Below are positions 26,158-35,718 of a DNA stretch of 64,000 bases, piece by piece. The DNA comes from Desulfurivibrio sp. (GTDB lineage Bacteria > Desulfobacterota > Desulfobulbia > Desulfobulbales > SURF-16). The stretch is taken from NCBI GenBank assembly GCA_003605035.1, contig QZKJ01000060.1, positions 1 to 64,000 of the forward strand, read 5' to 3'. Below the pieces are notes generated by a model that saw only the letters and a list, made by a program, of their open reading frames with translations, had not been told where the DNA came from and did not search any database. The position numbers were made by a program, and so were the translations under genes. Every line of letters starts with the position of its first letter. Position 1 is the first letter of the stretch.

Positions 26158-27936
26158 TTACTGAGGTTCGGCATACTCGATCAGCAGCTGCAGATTTCGC
26201 TGCCCCCTGAAGTCATTCAACTTGAGCTTGTAAGCGCATCGTATTGTAGTTCCTTCATTAATTGCTTGCTGCTCCCCGGGACTTTCCAGGGCATTAAACC
26301 AGATACCCTGAAATTCCCTGCCATTATTCTCTAGCTTTACGGCAAGATGCACCGGCTCAGCCCCCACAATGCGGGTTTTGGTTACCGTGAAAATTCCGGC
26401 AAAGGCAGGCTCCTCGAATTCTCTGCCGTAGGGTTCGAGCTTCTGCAGTTCAGCCAGGGTCTGCAGGTTCAACAGGTCAACCTCCAGGTCCCCGTCGGTC
26501 ATGATGACCGGTTCAAGGTTCCTGTTGTGGATCTCTTCCTGCACCGTTTCCTCAAAGGCGGCGCAAAAGAGATCCAAATCCTTTTTTTTGATTTTCAACC
26601 CCGCCGCCCCGCTGTGACCGCCGAATGACAGAAAAAGATGCGGATGCCGCTCATTGATCTTCTGCAGGACCTTCAGCAGATGCACTTCGGGAATCGTCCT
26701 GGCGGAACCGGACAGGACATCGCCGGCAAGCACCGGGCTCAGCACCACCGCCGGCTTGCCGAAGCCGTCCACCAGTCGCGAGGCGACGATGCCCTGCACG
26801 CCGGCATGGAAATCACCATCGGAAACCACGAGAGAGCTTTTCCGGGATTCATTGAGTTTTCCGGCAAGCCGCCTGGCTGTTTTCACCATATGGCGCTCAG
26901 TGATTTTTCTTTCCTCGTTGTTCTTTTCCAGGCGCTGCAGATGTTCATCCGCCCGGCGGACATCCCCGGCCATGAAAAAATTCAGGGCCGCATAAGGATC
27001 TGCCATTCTGCTCCGCGCATTGATTCGTGGCGCAACCTGATAAGCCAGATCCTCCACGGTAAAAGGATTTTTCTGATGTTTTCCCAGTTGTTTCGCCAGC
27101 ACCGTCCATGCCGGTTTCGTCAGCTGGTTGATGACCTGCAGACCGCTGTTGACCACCGCCCTGTTGGTCGGACTGGTAAAGGTTACGGCATCAGCCACGG
27201 TGCTGAGACATACAAAATCAAGCAGCCAGCTGAGTTTTGCCGTGTCATCGGCCAGCATGCCGCAGCCGATCAGCCGGCTGCGCACCAGACACATCAGCAG
27301 CCAGCTGACCATGCAGCCTGAGATGAATTTATCCGGATAGAGACAATCCTGGCGGCTGGGATTAATGGTGGCCAACGCGGAGGACGGCACCCCCTCGACA
27401 GGAATGGTATGGTGGTCCGTGACAATCACGGCTATGCCATGGGCTTTCAGCCGGCTGATCTGCGGCTCATCGGATGATCCGCAATCCGCGGTAATGATCA
27501 GCTCCGGAGTTTTGTCCAAGGCCAGTATCCTGTCAACCAGACTGGCGCTGATGCCGTAGCCGTCCTGCATTCTGTGGCCGATGAGACTGACCAGACTGGC
27601 CTCGCTTACGGCAAAATGGCGCAGGGATTGATGGACCACCACATGGGAACAGATGCCGTCCACATCATAATCGGTGAGAATGCCGATCCGTTGCCGCCCT
27701 CTGATGGCCTCCACAATAAAGTCAGCCGCACTGCCGCAGTCCTGCAGCAGTTCCGGGTGATGGAGGTTTTTCAGGGCCGGAAACAGGACGTTTTCCAGAT
27801 TGCCGTAACCACCCTGGCCATTTGCCCTGCCGGCAATGATGCGGGCCTGCAGGGCGGAAAACCCCAGTTCCTGCGCTCCCCTGAAAATCTGCGGGTTCTG
27901 GCTTCTGGTTCTGATCTGTTTGCGAATGGGGCTCAT
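26158..27936 (-). CDS. recJ: Single-stranded-DNA-specific exonuclease RecJ
   Basis: 5'-3' single-strand exonuclease of recombination and mismatch repair. The 592 residues have the DHH phosphoesterase motifs GILTDYDVDGICSH (motif I), ITADCGSSD, IVTDHHTIPVEG (DHH motif), the DHHA1 domain with SFGGHSGAAGLKI (~430) and a C-terminal OB-like domain (~480-590). Size matches the family. Downstream of miaA by 75 nt on the same strand. Confidence 0.95.
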   Translation of the reverse strand: MSPIRKQIRTRSQNPQIFRGAQELGFSALQARIIAGRANGQGGYGNLENVLFPALKNLHHPELLQDCGSAADFIVEAIRGRQRIGILTDYDVDGICSHVVVHQSLRHFAVSEASLVSLIGHRMQDGYGISASLVDRILALDKTPELIITADCGSSDEPQISRLKAHGIAVIVTDHHTIPVEGVPSSALATINPSRQDCLYPDKFISGCMVSWLLMCLVRSRLIGCGMLADDTAKLSWLLDFVCLSTVADAVTFTSPTNRAVVNSGLQVINQLTKPAWTVLAKQLGKHQKNPFTVEDLAYQVAPRINARSRMADPYAALNFFMAGDVRRADEHLQRLEKNNEERKITERHMVKTARRLAGKLNESRKSSLVVSDGDFHAGVQGIVASRLVDGFGKPAVVLSPVLAGDVLSGSARTIPEVHLLKVLQKINERHPHLFLSFGGHSGAAGLKIKKKDLDLFCAAFEETVQEEIHNRNLEPVIMTDGDLEVDLLNLQTLAELQKLEPYGREFEEPAFAGIFTVTKTRIVGAEPVHLAVKLENNGREFQGIWFNALESPGEQQAINEGTTIRCAYKLKLNDFRGQRNLQLLIEYAEPQ

Positions 27937-28011
27937 ATATATTCCGACTTAATTTCCCGGATCATTTAAGATAAATATCTTCTTGATTTATCGATATTTT
28001 AATGATGAGCA

Positions 28012-28965
28012 TTACCTGTGCCTGACAAACTCATTTATGATGATCCTGACCGCTTCACTGTCATCCGGCCTGAACCAGCGAATCTCCTCATCCCGGCCGA
28101 ACCAGGTCAGCTGTCTTTTGGCATAGCGCCGGGTATCCCGGGCCAGACAGGCAAGCGCTTCGTCCCACTGCCATATTTTATCGATATAGTTGATCATATG
28201 CTTATAGCCGATGGACTGCAAGGGGTTGAGCTCTCTGGCGTAGCCCAGGGCCAGCAGATGTTCGACCTCCTGCAGAATCCCCTGCTCCACCATGATCTCC
28301 ACCCTCTGGTTGATCCTGGCGTAAAGTTCGGTGCGGTCCCGGTTGAGCCCGATTTTCAGCACCGCATACCCTGCCCTCTGCCTGGCCCTCTCCTGCTGCT
28401 CGCCGTGCAGATGACGGCTCCAGGGCAGGCCCGTGGCCCGCCAGATCTCCATGGCCCGGGTCAGCCGCTGACTGTCATGGGGGTGGATTCTGGCCGCACT
28501 CTCAGGATCAACTTCTGCAAGTTCAGCGTGCAGCTGCGCATGCCCCTTTTCCTGCAACTCAGCCTGCACCCTGTCCCTGATTTCCCGGGGTACCTCCGGC
28601 AGCTCGAAAATACCGTCCAGCAGTCTTGTCATGTAGAGCCCGGTGCCGCCCACCAGCATGGGCAGGCGGTTTCTGCCGGCAATCTCCCTGATGACCCTCC
28701 TGGCATCGCTGACATAACTCCCTACATTATATAGTTCAGCAGGATCGACAAAATCCAGGAGATGATGGGGCACGCGCCGGCGTTCCGCAAGGGTGGGCTT
28801 GGCCGTGCCGATATCCATATATTTATAGATCTGCATGGAATCCATGGAGATGATCTCGCAGCCGAATTCTTCGGCCATGGCCAGGGAAAGCTCGGTCTTG
28901 CCGACGGCGGTCGGGCCGGCCAGCACGACAAGCTTCTGTTTGGGATCTGTTGAGCTAGCGAACAT
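28012..28965 (-). CDS. miaA: tRNA dimethylallyltransferase MiaA
   Basis: Adds the dimethylallyl group to A37 of tRNAs reading UNN codons, the substrate-forming step for MiaB. The 317 residues have the P-loop GPTAVGKTELSLAMA, SMDSMQIYKYMDIGTAKPT, LVGGTGLYM and the late SIGYKHMINY region, as in all MiaA. Divergent from serC. Confidence 0.97.
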   Translation of the reverse strand: MFASSTDPKQKLVVLAGPTAVGKTELSLAMAEEFGCEIISMDSMQIYKYMDIGTAKPTLAERRRVPHHLLDFVDPAELYNVGSYVSDARRVIREIAGRNRLPMLVGGTGLYMTRLLDGIFELPEVPREIRDRVQAELQEKGHAQLHAELAEVDPESAARIHPHDSQRLTRAMEIWRATGLPWSRHLHGEQQERARQRAGYAVLKIGLNRDRTELYARINQRVEIMVEQGILQEVEHLLALGYARELNPLQSIGYKHMINYIDKIWQWDEALACLARDTRRYAKRQLTWFGRDEEIRWFRPDDSEAVRIIINEFVRHR

Positions 28966-29424
28966 GTTGTTTATTCGTAATTATCCAGCCTCGGACGAAA
29001 AACGTTCGATCGGTCCGGTGCTGCAGCTATTCAGCAGTGCCGCAGATGCGCCGGTAAGCGCAGACACCGAGAGAGGCCTGGCCGCTCTACATGGGGTATG
29101 CGGCCAGGCCGATGACAAAGCAGATGCGGTGCTGCTGGATAGCTACGTTTATTCTGTAAATTGCAGTAAGTAGATGACAGAGTTCCTTATTTACACTATT
29201 ATTGCTGATTTTTCAGCCAGGGATTTCGTTTTTGCTACACTAATTCAAGTTTGCCAGGTGTTCAGCAATGTCACCGAAAATCCCCGTCAACCTCCCAGGG
29301 CGGCATCGGCGGCCTGAAAAGGGCCGGCATCATTTTATAGGTTATTTGAGAGAATTTATTCAATTTTACGCCAACATACATTATGAGTCGCCGGACAGCA
29401 AACCGGTTAAGAGGAGATCACATC
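28966..29424. other. 459-nt divergent intergenic region with a GC-rich hairpin
   Basis: No convincing gene between miaA and serC. GGCCTGGCCGC (29075-29085) and GCGGCCAGGCC (29100-29110) form a perfect 11-bp stem around a 14-nt loop with no T-tract. The remainder is AT-rich and presumably holds the two divergent promoters, although I see no clear -35/-10 pair. Confidence 0.5.
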
Positions 29425-30504
29425 ATGCCAGACAGAATTTATAATTTCAGCCCCGGACCAGCCACCCTGCCCGTTGAAGTTCTGCAGCAGGCGGCCATAG
29501 ATATTGTCAACTACAACAACAAGGGTATCGGCCTCATTGAAATGAGTCATCGCAGCAAGGATTTCATGGCCATTGTCGCAGAGGCGGAAAACCTGATCAG
29601 GGAACTGCTGAACGTGCCGCAGAACTACAGGGTGCTTTTCCTGCAGGGCGGCGCCTCCACCCAGTTTGCCATGGTGCCCATGAACCTGCTGGGGCCCGGC
29701 AAACAAGGCGCCTACCTCAATACCGGGGTGTGGGCCAAGAAGGCGATCAAGGAGGCGAAGATTGTTGCCAGCGCCCAGGTGGCCTATTCCAGCGAGGAAT
29801 CGAAATACGACCATGTCCCCGTTGACGGCGACTATACGGTTGACCCGGCTGCCGAATATCTCTACTTTGTCTCCAACAACACCATCTACGGCACCCAGTT
29901 TCAGACCATGCCGAAGTCTGGCAAGATGCTGGTCTGCGATATGAGTTCGGACATCATGTCCCGTCCCTTTGATATCACTTCCTTTGGCCTGGTGTTTGCC
30001 GGGGCCCAGAAGAACATCGGCCCGGCCGGCGCCACCCTGGTCATTGTCAGGGAAGACCTGCTTGACCGGGTGCCCGAAACCGTGCCGACCATGTTCCGCT
30101 ACAAGACCCACGCGGAAAAGGGTTCGATGTTCAACACCCCGCCCTGCTTTGCCGTGTACACCATCGGTCTGGTCTGCAAATGGTTGAAAAAAATCGGCGG
30201 AGTGCCGGCCATTGAAAAGATCAACCGGGAAAAGGCCGCCATTCTCTATGAGGCCATTGACAGTATGGATTTTTACCGGGGCCATGCCAGAAAGGACTCC
30301 CGTTCGCTGATGAACGTCACCTTCAACCTGCCGACCCCCGAGCTTGAGGCCAGATTTGTCCAGGAAGGGGCCAGGCGCGGGCTGGACGGCCTGAAGGGAC
30401 ACCGCTCCATCGGCGGCATCCGGGCCTCCATCTACAATGCCTTCCCGAAACAGGGGGTCATTGAACTGGTCGAGTTCATGAAGGAATTTGCCAGGACCGC
30501 CTGA
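29425..30504 (+). CDS. serC: Phosphoserine aminotransferase
   Basis: PLP-dependent transamination of 3-phosphohydroxypyruvate to phosphoserine in serine synthesis (also used in pyridoxal phosphate synthesis). Start set at ATG 29425, behind GAGGAG, giving the family N-terminus RIYNFSPGPATLPVEVL. The 359 residues contain FLQGGASTQFAMVPMNL, SSDIMSRPFD and the PLP-lysine region VFAGAQKNIGPAGATL. 5 nt before the radical SAM gene. Confidence 0.97.
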   Translation: MPDRIYNFSPGPATLPVEVLQQAAIDIVNYNNKGIGLIEMSHRSKDFMAIVAEAENLIRELLNVPQNYRVLFLQGGASTQFAMVPMNLLGPGKQGAYLNTGVWAKKAIKEAKIVASAQVAYSSEESKYDHVPVDGDYTVDPAAEYLYFVSNNTIYGTQFQTMPKSGKMLVCDMSSDIMSRPFDITSFGLVFAGAQKNIGPAGATLVIVREDLLDRVPETVPTMFRYKTHAEKGSMFNTPPCFAVYTIGLVCKWLKKIGGVPAIEKINREKAAILYEAIDSMDFYRGHARKDSRSLMNVTFNLPTPELEARFVQEGARRGLDGLKGHRSIGGIRASIYNAFPKQGVIELVEFMKEFARTA

Positions 30505-30509
30505 TCAAC

Positions 30510-31379
30510 GTGCATTACGAAGGCATGATCATCCGGCCTCCCAGCGAGGCCGACTCCATCATCCTGCAGGTCACGGTGGGCTGCTCCCACAACAAATGCA
30601 CCTTCTGCGGCACCTATAAGGGTGTCCGTTTCCGGCTGAAAAAGGATGAAGTGGTGGATCAGGATATCGATTTTGCCGCAACCTGCTGCAAACGGCAGAG
30701 GCGAGTCTTTCTGGCGGACGGGGATGCCCTGATCATCCCCCAGCGTCGTCTGGTCGACCTGCTGACCCGCATACGGAAAAAGATCCCCTGGGTGAACCGC
30801 ATCAGCCTGTACGGCAACGCCAAGTCTGTTCTGCTGAAATCACCTGAAGAGCTGCGGGAACTGAAAAGCCTCGGCCTTGACCGGGTTTATATGGGGCTGG
30901 AAAGCGGTTCGGACCGGATTTTACAAAACATCCGCAAAGGCGCCGATGCCGCCAAAATGATCAGGGCCGGCCAGCGGGTCAAAGAAGCCGGCCTGTTTCT
31001 GTCACTGACGGTTCTGCTCGGCATCGGCGGCACAGACTTTTCCGCGGAGCATGCGCAGGAAACCGGCCGGGTGGTGTCCGCCATGGCGGCCAACCAGATC
31101 GCCGTGCTGACCCTCATGCTTCTTCCCAACACTGAACTTTATCTTCTTGAAAAATCGGGGAAATTTATATTACCAAACCAGATGGAGATGCTTCGTGAAC
31201 TGCGGCTGCTGGTGGAAAACATCACCAGCAGCCGGGCGCAGTTCCAGGCCAATCATGCCTCCAACTATCTGCCGCTCAATTGCCGTTTAAGCCGCGACAA
31301 GGCGATGGTGCTGGCCGCCATAGATCAGGCCTTGGCCGGCGAGAAGAGCTTGACGCCCGAGTATCAGCGCGCCCTGTAA
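30510..31379 (+). CDS. Radical SAM protein of unknown specificity
   Basis: 289-residue radical SAM enzyme. The cluster Cys triad sits in VGCSHNKCTFCG and is spaced CX4CX2C rather than the common CX3CX2C; KGVRFR follows. The core barrel (~18-220) includes LYGNAKSVLLK, VYMGLESGSDRIL and LTVLLGIGG. There is no SPASM or B12 domain. Its GTG start follows serC by 5 nt, so the two are probably co-transcribed, but I see no functional link to serine synthesis. I do not recognise the substrate. Confidence 0.85.
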   Translation: MHYEGMIIRPPSEADSIILQVTVGCSHNKCTFCGTYKGVRFRLKKDEVVDQDIDFAATCCKRQRRVFLADGDALIIPQRRLVDLLTRIRKKIPWVNRISLYGNAKSVLLKSPEELRELKSLGLDRVYMGLESGSDRILQNIRKGADAAKMIRAGQRVKEAGLFLSLTVLLGIGGTDFSAEHAQETGRVVSAMAANQIAVLTLMLLPNTELYLLEKSGKFILPNQMEMLRELRLLVENITSSRAQFQANHASNYLPLNCRLSRDKAMVLAAIDQALAGEKSLTPEYQRAL

Positions 31380-31413
31380 CCTGCGGCCAGAACCCTGATT
31401 TTTTTCCCTCCGC

Positions 31414-32607
31414 TCAGCCGGGCAACAGGACCTCAAAACGGGCGCCCCGGCCCGGAGAATTGATCAGGACCAGATCCCCGTCAAATTTGAGCATCAGCTG
31501 CCTGGAGATGCTCAGACCGAGTCCGGTCCCCTGCCCTGCCGGCTTGGTGGTAAAAAAGGGTTCAAAAACATATTCCTCGGCCATGGGCTCAATGCCGCCG
31601 CCGTTGTCTTCGATGGCCAGACAGACCTTGTCATCTTTGCGGCAGACCGCAATGTTGACCACGGGTTTGAAAACGGCATCCCTCCCCTTCTTTTCCGCCA
31701 GGGCGTACCTGGAATTTGACAGGAGATTGAGCAGAACCTGCTCGAACTCCGCCTGCACGGCTTTGACAGGCGGAACATTGTCATCAATCTCCAGATTGAT
31801 GGTGATGCCGTGGTTGAGAAACTGCATGCGGCAGAGGGACAGGGCATCTTTCAGGACGTCCTGCAGATAAAAACTGCCGATATCCTGGGACGGATGCCCC
31901 AGGGTGCGGACATGATCGATAAGCCGGGTGATGCGGGTGACGTTATCAAGCAGAATCTGCACGTCCCCGAGCATCTTGTCCGTGGTCAATACCCCGCGTC
32001 TGTGCAGAAGCTGCCAGCCCTGGAGGGTAATGGAGATGACATTGAGGGGCTGGTTTATTTCATGGGCCATAGAGGTCGCCATTTCGCCCAGTGCGGCAAG
32101 CCTGCCGCTGTGTATCTCAACAGCCTGACGGAACTCGCTTTCCTTCTTGGCCTGCAGAAGCTTCAAAGCCTTGTACAGGTCCCGGGTCCGTTCCTCCACC
32201 ATTTTCGCCAGATGCTCCCGGTGCCGTTTCAATTCCAGATGGGTGCGCACCCGGGCTTTGACAATGGCCGCGCTGACCGGCTTGATCAGATAGTCCACCG
32301 CGCCCATGGCCAGGCCTTTTTCTTCATCTTCCTCGTCAGCCCTGGCAGTGACAAAGATTACCGGGATGTATCGAAATTTTTCATCCTGTTGCAGCAGTCT
32401 GCACAGCTCATAACCGTTCATCACCGGCATCATGATATCGAGCAGAATAAGATCCGGCGGCTCGGTCCGGATCATCTCAAGCGCCGTGACGCCGCTGGTC
32501 GCAACCAGCACCTGATAATCTTCCGCCAGGCTGTTGGCCAGGATTCTGACACTTGCAGGAAAGTCATCAATAATGAGTATTTTTTCCCTGGACGACTCCT
32601 GATTCAC
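31414..32607 (-). CDS. REC–histidine kinase (N-terminal receiver)
   Basis: 397-residue soluble sensor kinase with an inverted hybrid layout. The receiver is at ~9-125 (LIIDDFPASVRIL; phospho-acceptor in LILLDIMMPVMNG), a coiled linker at ~130-175, HisKA with H-box SMAHEINQPLN (~185) and HATPase_c (~285-395; NNGGGIEP-type N and G boxes, GQGTGLGLS). The GTG start is supported by AGAGGT upstream. No transmembrane segment, so it probably senses through its receiver input from another kinase. Divergent from the adjacent response regulator. Confidence 0.92.
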   Translation of the reverse strand: MNQESSREKILIIDDFPASVRILANSLAEDYQVLVATSGVTALEMIRTEPPDLILLDIMMPVMNGYELCRLLQQDEKFRYIPVIFVTARADEEDEEKGLAMGAVDYLIKPVSAAIVKARVRTHLELKRHREHLAKMVEERTRDLYKALKLLQAKKESEFRQAVEIHSGRLAALGEMATSMAHEINQPLNVISITLQGWQLLHRRGVLTTDKMLGDVQILLDNVTRITRLIDHVRTLGHPSQDIGSFYLQDVLKDALSLCRMQFLNHGITINLEIDDNVPPVKAVQAEFEQVLLNLLSNSRYALAEKKGRDAVFKPVVNIAVCRKDDKVCLAIEDNGGGIEPMAEEYVFEPFFTTKPAGQGTGLGLSISRQLMLKFDGDLVLINSPGRGARFEVLLPG

Positions 32608-32858
32608 GGGGGCACCTCTGCTAACTTATTGAAAACACATTGTTTAATCTTTTAATTATCAGATAAAATTTGAACCATGTCATGATGTTAGAAGCTGTTT
32701 GCCACTGACATTAACGTGAATTTAACTTGTAATGAACGAACAGGTTCAATATCATTGAATTCAGTAAGCCATGATAGCAGCCAGTAACAGCATAGCATAT
32801 TAAATTTACATTAGTTTTATATTTCACTTTAATTCTGCCAGTGCCGGCCTGGAATTTT

Positions 32859-33290
32859 ATGCTTCCCGAACAATACCGAATCATGGTAGTTGATGATGAA
32901 CCTGCAATAGCAGAAGGAATTGCCGACACCCTTGCCGCGCTGACCGGCCACATCTATCATCCTTTCAGTGACGCCTTGCAGGCATTGGCCGCCTATACAG
33001 CCCGGCCGTACAACCTGGTGCTGACGGACGTGACCATGCCGGGTCTCAGCGGCTTTGAGCTGGTGGCAAAGATGAAAATCGCTCATCCTGGTACTGATTT
33101 TATAGTCATTACCGCGCATAAGTCAAAGGATGTTGTCTACCAGGCCCACATTCTCGGCGCAGCCAATATCTTATATAAACCACTCAACATGGAAGAACTG
33201 GAAACGGCGGTGCATGACTGCCACCGGAAATTTCTGACCTGGCAAGGGCGTTTCCAGGAAGTTTCCTTTATTAATCAAAATTTTACATAA
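32859..33290 (+). CDS. Single-domain response regulator
   Basis: 143-residue CheY-like receiver with no output domain. It shows VVDDEPAIAEGIAD, the phospho-acceptor in LVLTDVTMPGLSG, the switch Thr in FIVITAHKSKD and the conserved Lys in NILYKPLN. The ATG at 32859 is preferred over an in-frame GTG 18 nt upstream. It may be the partner of the divergent REC-kinase and runs straight into rlmN 21 nt downstream. Confidence 0.88.
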   Translation: MLPEQYRIMVVDDEPAIAEGIADTLAALTGHIYHPFSDALQALAAYTARPYNLVLTDVTMPGLSGFELVAKMKIAHPGTDFIVITAHKSKDVVYQAHILGAANILYKPLNMEELETAVHDCHRKFLTWQGRFQEVSFINQNFT

Positions 33291-33311
33291 CCCCTCCCCT
33301 TTTCTGACACT

Positions 33312-34370
33312 GTGCCCGACCACGCCTCTTCCCGACAAAAAGTTGATCTCAGGAATCTCACCAGAGCCGAGCTGACCGCCTTTGCTGCTGCCCATGGGCT
33401 GCCCGCCTTTCGCGCCAAACAGATTTTTTCCTGGCTGTATCGCCCCGGCATTTCCTCCTTTGCCGAGATGACCGATCTGTCCAAAGAGCTGCGGGAGTCA
33501 CTGGCAAAGGAGGCATTCTTCAGCCGCCTGACCCCGGCAGTTAAGGAAGTATCAAATGATGGCACCATCAAGTATGGCTTTCGCCTGGACGACGGGAAGA
33601 TGATCGAATCCGTGCTGATTCCGGAAGAGGAGAGGAATACCCTGTGCATTTCCTCCCAGGTGGGATGCGCCATGGCCTGCGCCTTCTGTCTGACCGGCAC
33701 CATGGGATTTTCCAGGAATCTGAGCTGTGCGGAGATAGTGGATCAGGTTTGCGCGGTGAGCAACGATTTGCGGGAGCATCATCTGGGGGTGGTCAACAAC
33801 CTGGTCTTCATGGGGATGGGGGAGCCCTTGGCCAATTTTGACAATCTCATCAAGGCGCTCACCATTTTACAAGATGAACTGGGCCTTCATTTTTCCGAGC
33901 GCAGAATCACGGTGTCCACCTGCGGTCTTGCCCCGCAAATCATTGAACTGGGGCAACGGCTCAAGGTGAATCTGGCCGTCTCTCTGCATGCGGCTGACAA
34001 TGAAACCCGCAACCGGCTGATGCCGATCAATCGGCGTTACCCGCTGGAAACCCTGCTCGATGCCTGTCGGGAATTTTCCCTGCCCCGCAGAAAGAGAATC
34101 ACCTTTGAATATGTGCTGCTGAAAGGCATCAATGATTCGGATCAGGACGCGGTAAAGCTGGCAAAACTGCTGCACGGCATCCAGGCCAAGATAAACCTGC
34201 TGCCGTGCAATGAGGCGCCCGAACTCCCCTTTGCCAAACCAGGCCAGCAGCGCATCGACTCTTTTCAGAACATCCTGAAAAAGAGGGGCTACACGGTTCT
34301 GGTCAGGGCCAGCCGCGGGGCGGATATTTCCGCCGCCTGCGGCCAGCTCGCCGCCAAGTCATCTGCCTGA
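33312..34370 (+). CDS. rlmN: Dual-specificity RNA methyltransferase RlmN
   Basis: Radical SAM enzyme making 2-methyladenosine at A2503 of 23S rRNA and A37 of some tRNAs. The 352 residues start at GTG and show an N-terminal accessory domain (LPAFRAKQIFSWLYRPGI), the cluster motif CAMACAFCLTGTMGF, VFMGMGEPLANFDN, and the late catalytic region VLVRASRGADISAACGQL containing the methyl-accepting Cys. Confidence 0.96.
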   Translation: MPDHASSRQKVDLRNLTRAELTAFAAAHGLPAFRAKQIFSWLYRPGISSFAEMTDLSKELRESLAKEAFFSRLTPAVKEVSNDGTIKYGFRLDDGKMIESVLIPEEERNTLCISSQVGCAMACAFCLTGTMGFSRNLSCAEIVDQVCAVSNDLREHHLGVVNNLVFMGMGEPLANFDNLIKALTILQDELGLHFSERRITVSTCGLAPQIIELGQRLKVNLAVSLHAADNETRNRLMPINRRYPLETLLDACREFSLPRRKRITFEYVLLKGINDSDQDAVKLAKLLHGIQAKINLLPCNEAPELPFAKPGQQRIDSFQNILKKRGYTVLVRASRGADISAACGQLAAKSSA

Positions 34371-34406
34371 CCGACGGCTTTCAAGTGAGATCGGAAAGGT
34401 TCCGCC

Positions 34407-34850
34407 TTAGCGCCAATGGCGATGATGATCTCTGTAGCTCCTATGGCCTCCGTCCCATCTTGACGGCCCGTGATGATGACGGCCGTACCCGGGGACTACC
34501 ACCACCTCAACCGGCCGGTAATAAGGGCGGTAATAAGGGACGACCACAGGTGGAGGCGGTGGCATGTATACCTCCCGATATACGGCCACCGGCGGAGGCG
34601 CCACATAGCCGCCGCCATAATAGGCCGGCCGTGCATGATAACCGCCGTCCATGCCGCTGCCGACAATGGACCCGACCACGCCGCCGACGACGGCGCCAAG
34701 CACGGTGCCCTCCGTATTATGACCGATGGCCTGACCGACGACAGCGCCCCCGGCTGCCCCTGCCAGGGCGCCGACAGCGGTATTGTCCGCTTCGGCATTT
34801 GCTGTTGCGCAGAGCAGAAGAAGGGAAGCGAAAACGATGAATTTTTTCAT
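34407..34850 (-). CDS. Secreted glycine-zipper protein
   Basis: 147 residues: Sec signal (~1-19; FIVFASLLLLCATANA), a glycine-zipper membrane segment (~28-68; AAGGAVVGQAIG, VVGGVVGSIVG) and a Pro/Tyr-rich, then His/Arg-rich tail (YRPYYRPVEVVVVPGYG, GPSRWDGGHRSYRDHHRHW). Such proteins are usually envelope-associated and stress-related; no specific function is known. GGAG lies upstream of the ATG. The 173 nt upstream carry repeated CCCGACATG-like units near 34955-34980 and no gene. Confidence 0.78.
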   Translation of the reverse strand: MKKFIVFASLLLLCATANAEADNTAVGALAGAAGGAVVGQAIGHNTEGTVLGAVVGGVVGSIVGSGMDGGYHARPAYYGGGYVAPPPVAVYREVYMPPPPPVVVPYYRPYYRPVEVVVVPGYGRHHHGPSRWDGGHRSYRDHHRHWR

Positions 34851-35023
34851 GATGATCTCCTTTGATGGCCTCCTGAACTTTTCATAATTTTTTATTCATC
34901 TTGATGCAAGAGTAAAACGAAAAATGATGAAAAAATAGAGGACATCGGGGCAAACCCGACCCGACATGACCCGACATCGACCAGATATGGCTTTCATTTC
35001 GCTAAGATAGCCAGGCAGATCAG

Positions 35024-35308
35024 CTAGTCTTCAATATGATAGGAGGCCATGCTGATATGGCCTCCCTTGCAGCGCGGACAGCGGCCGGGACGGGTGAAAC
35101 GATGCCGCTCCTTGAAAGAAAAGCCGCATTTCATGCAGGCATACGGCCTGACCAGCAGCTTTTTTCCCTGGGACGCCAGAGTCCGGCTGATATGCTCAAG
35201 ATGTTCATACACCTCCTTTTCCCGGATCGACAGCAGCTGGGAAATTTCCAGGGCATTGACCTCTTCATTGCATAACAGGGCAATTATCTGCTGCCGGATT
35301 GTCGCCAA
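35024..35308 (-). CDS. HTH / zinc-ribbon transcriptional regulator
   Basis: 94 residues. The N-terminal half is a winged-helix-like HTH (MATIRQQIIALLCNEEVNAL, ISQLLSIREKEVYEHLEHI); the C-terminal half is a zinc ribbon with CMKC and CPRC pairs. This matches the predicted HTH–Zn-ribbon regulator family COG3357 as I remember it. It is the last gene of the rtcB run, 5 nt after the unknown protein, and may control that operon. Confidence 0.82.
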   Translation of the reverse strand: MATIRQQIIALLCNEEVNALEISQLLSIREKEVYEHLEHISRTLASQGKKLLVRPYACMKCGFSFKERHRFTRPGRCPRCKGGHISMASYHIED

Positions 35309-35313
35309 TGCGC

Positions 35314-35676
35314 TTACATCCTGATTTTTGCCTCAGTCTTCTTCGGATTCTTTTCCAGATGCCGGTAGTGCTTCACCGCTGTTTCCGTAAAACGGGAAAC
35401 CACATTGGGCAGATCCGAGCTGTTCCAGATCGAGGAGAAATCTTCCTTATCATTTAAACCGCTGCTGATGACAAAGGATGGTTCCCGGTCAGGCACCAGG
35501 GCGATGTCATCATTGCCGGGATCGATTCTGCCGGCAAAGACCTGACGAATGAGATCCCGCATGGTATAGACATAGAATTTTTTCACATCCTCGGTGGATT
35601 CGGCGGAACCGATTTTCCTTCTGTATTCAGGAAGCAGTTCATTCTCAATTTTCGAAAACGAAAGTTGCGTTGTCAT
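35314..35676 (-). CDS. Unknown protein in the rtcB operon
   Basis: 120 residues from ATG 35676, chosen because AAGGAG lies 9 nt upstream (an ATG 18 nt earlier would place that site inside the gene). I do not recognise the family. It is soluble and mixed charged: a helical N-terminal half (SFSKIENELLPEYRRKIG; VYTMRDLIRQVFAG), a middle with DPGNDDIALVPDREPSF, and a basic tail. It is not archease, the usual RtcB partner, judged by length and motifs. It lies between rtcB and the HTH/Zn-ribbon gene on the same strand. Confidence 0.75.
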   Translation of the reverse strand: MTTQLSFSKIENELLPEYRRKIGSAESTEDVKKFYVYTMRDLIRQVFAGRIDPGNDDIALVPDREPSFVISSGLNDKEDFSSIWNSSDLPNVVSRFTETAVKHYRHLEKNPKKTEAKIRM

Positions 35677-35718
35677 GCCATATTCTCCTTGCAAAGGTTC
35701 ATCTGCTTATGTGTCTCT

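Noticed and set aside
34385-34840. 151-codon plus-strand ORF opposite the glycine-zipper gene
   Set aside because: Arg/Pro-rich mirror of a repetitive gene; the opposite strand has a clean signal peptide, glycine zipper and ribosome-binding site.
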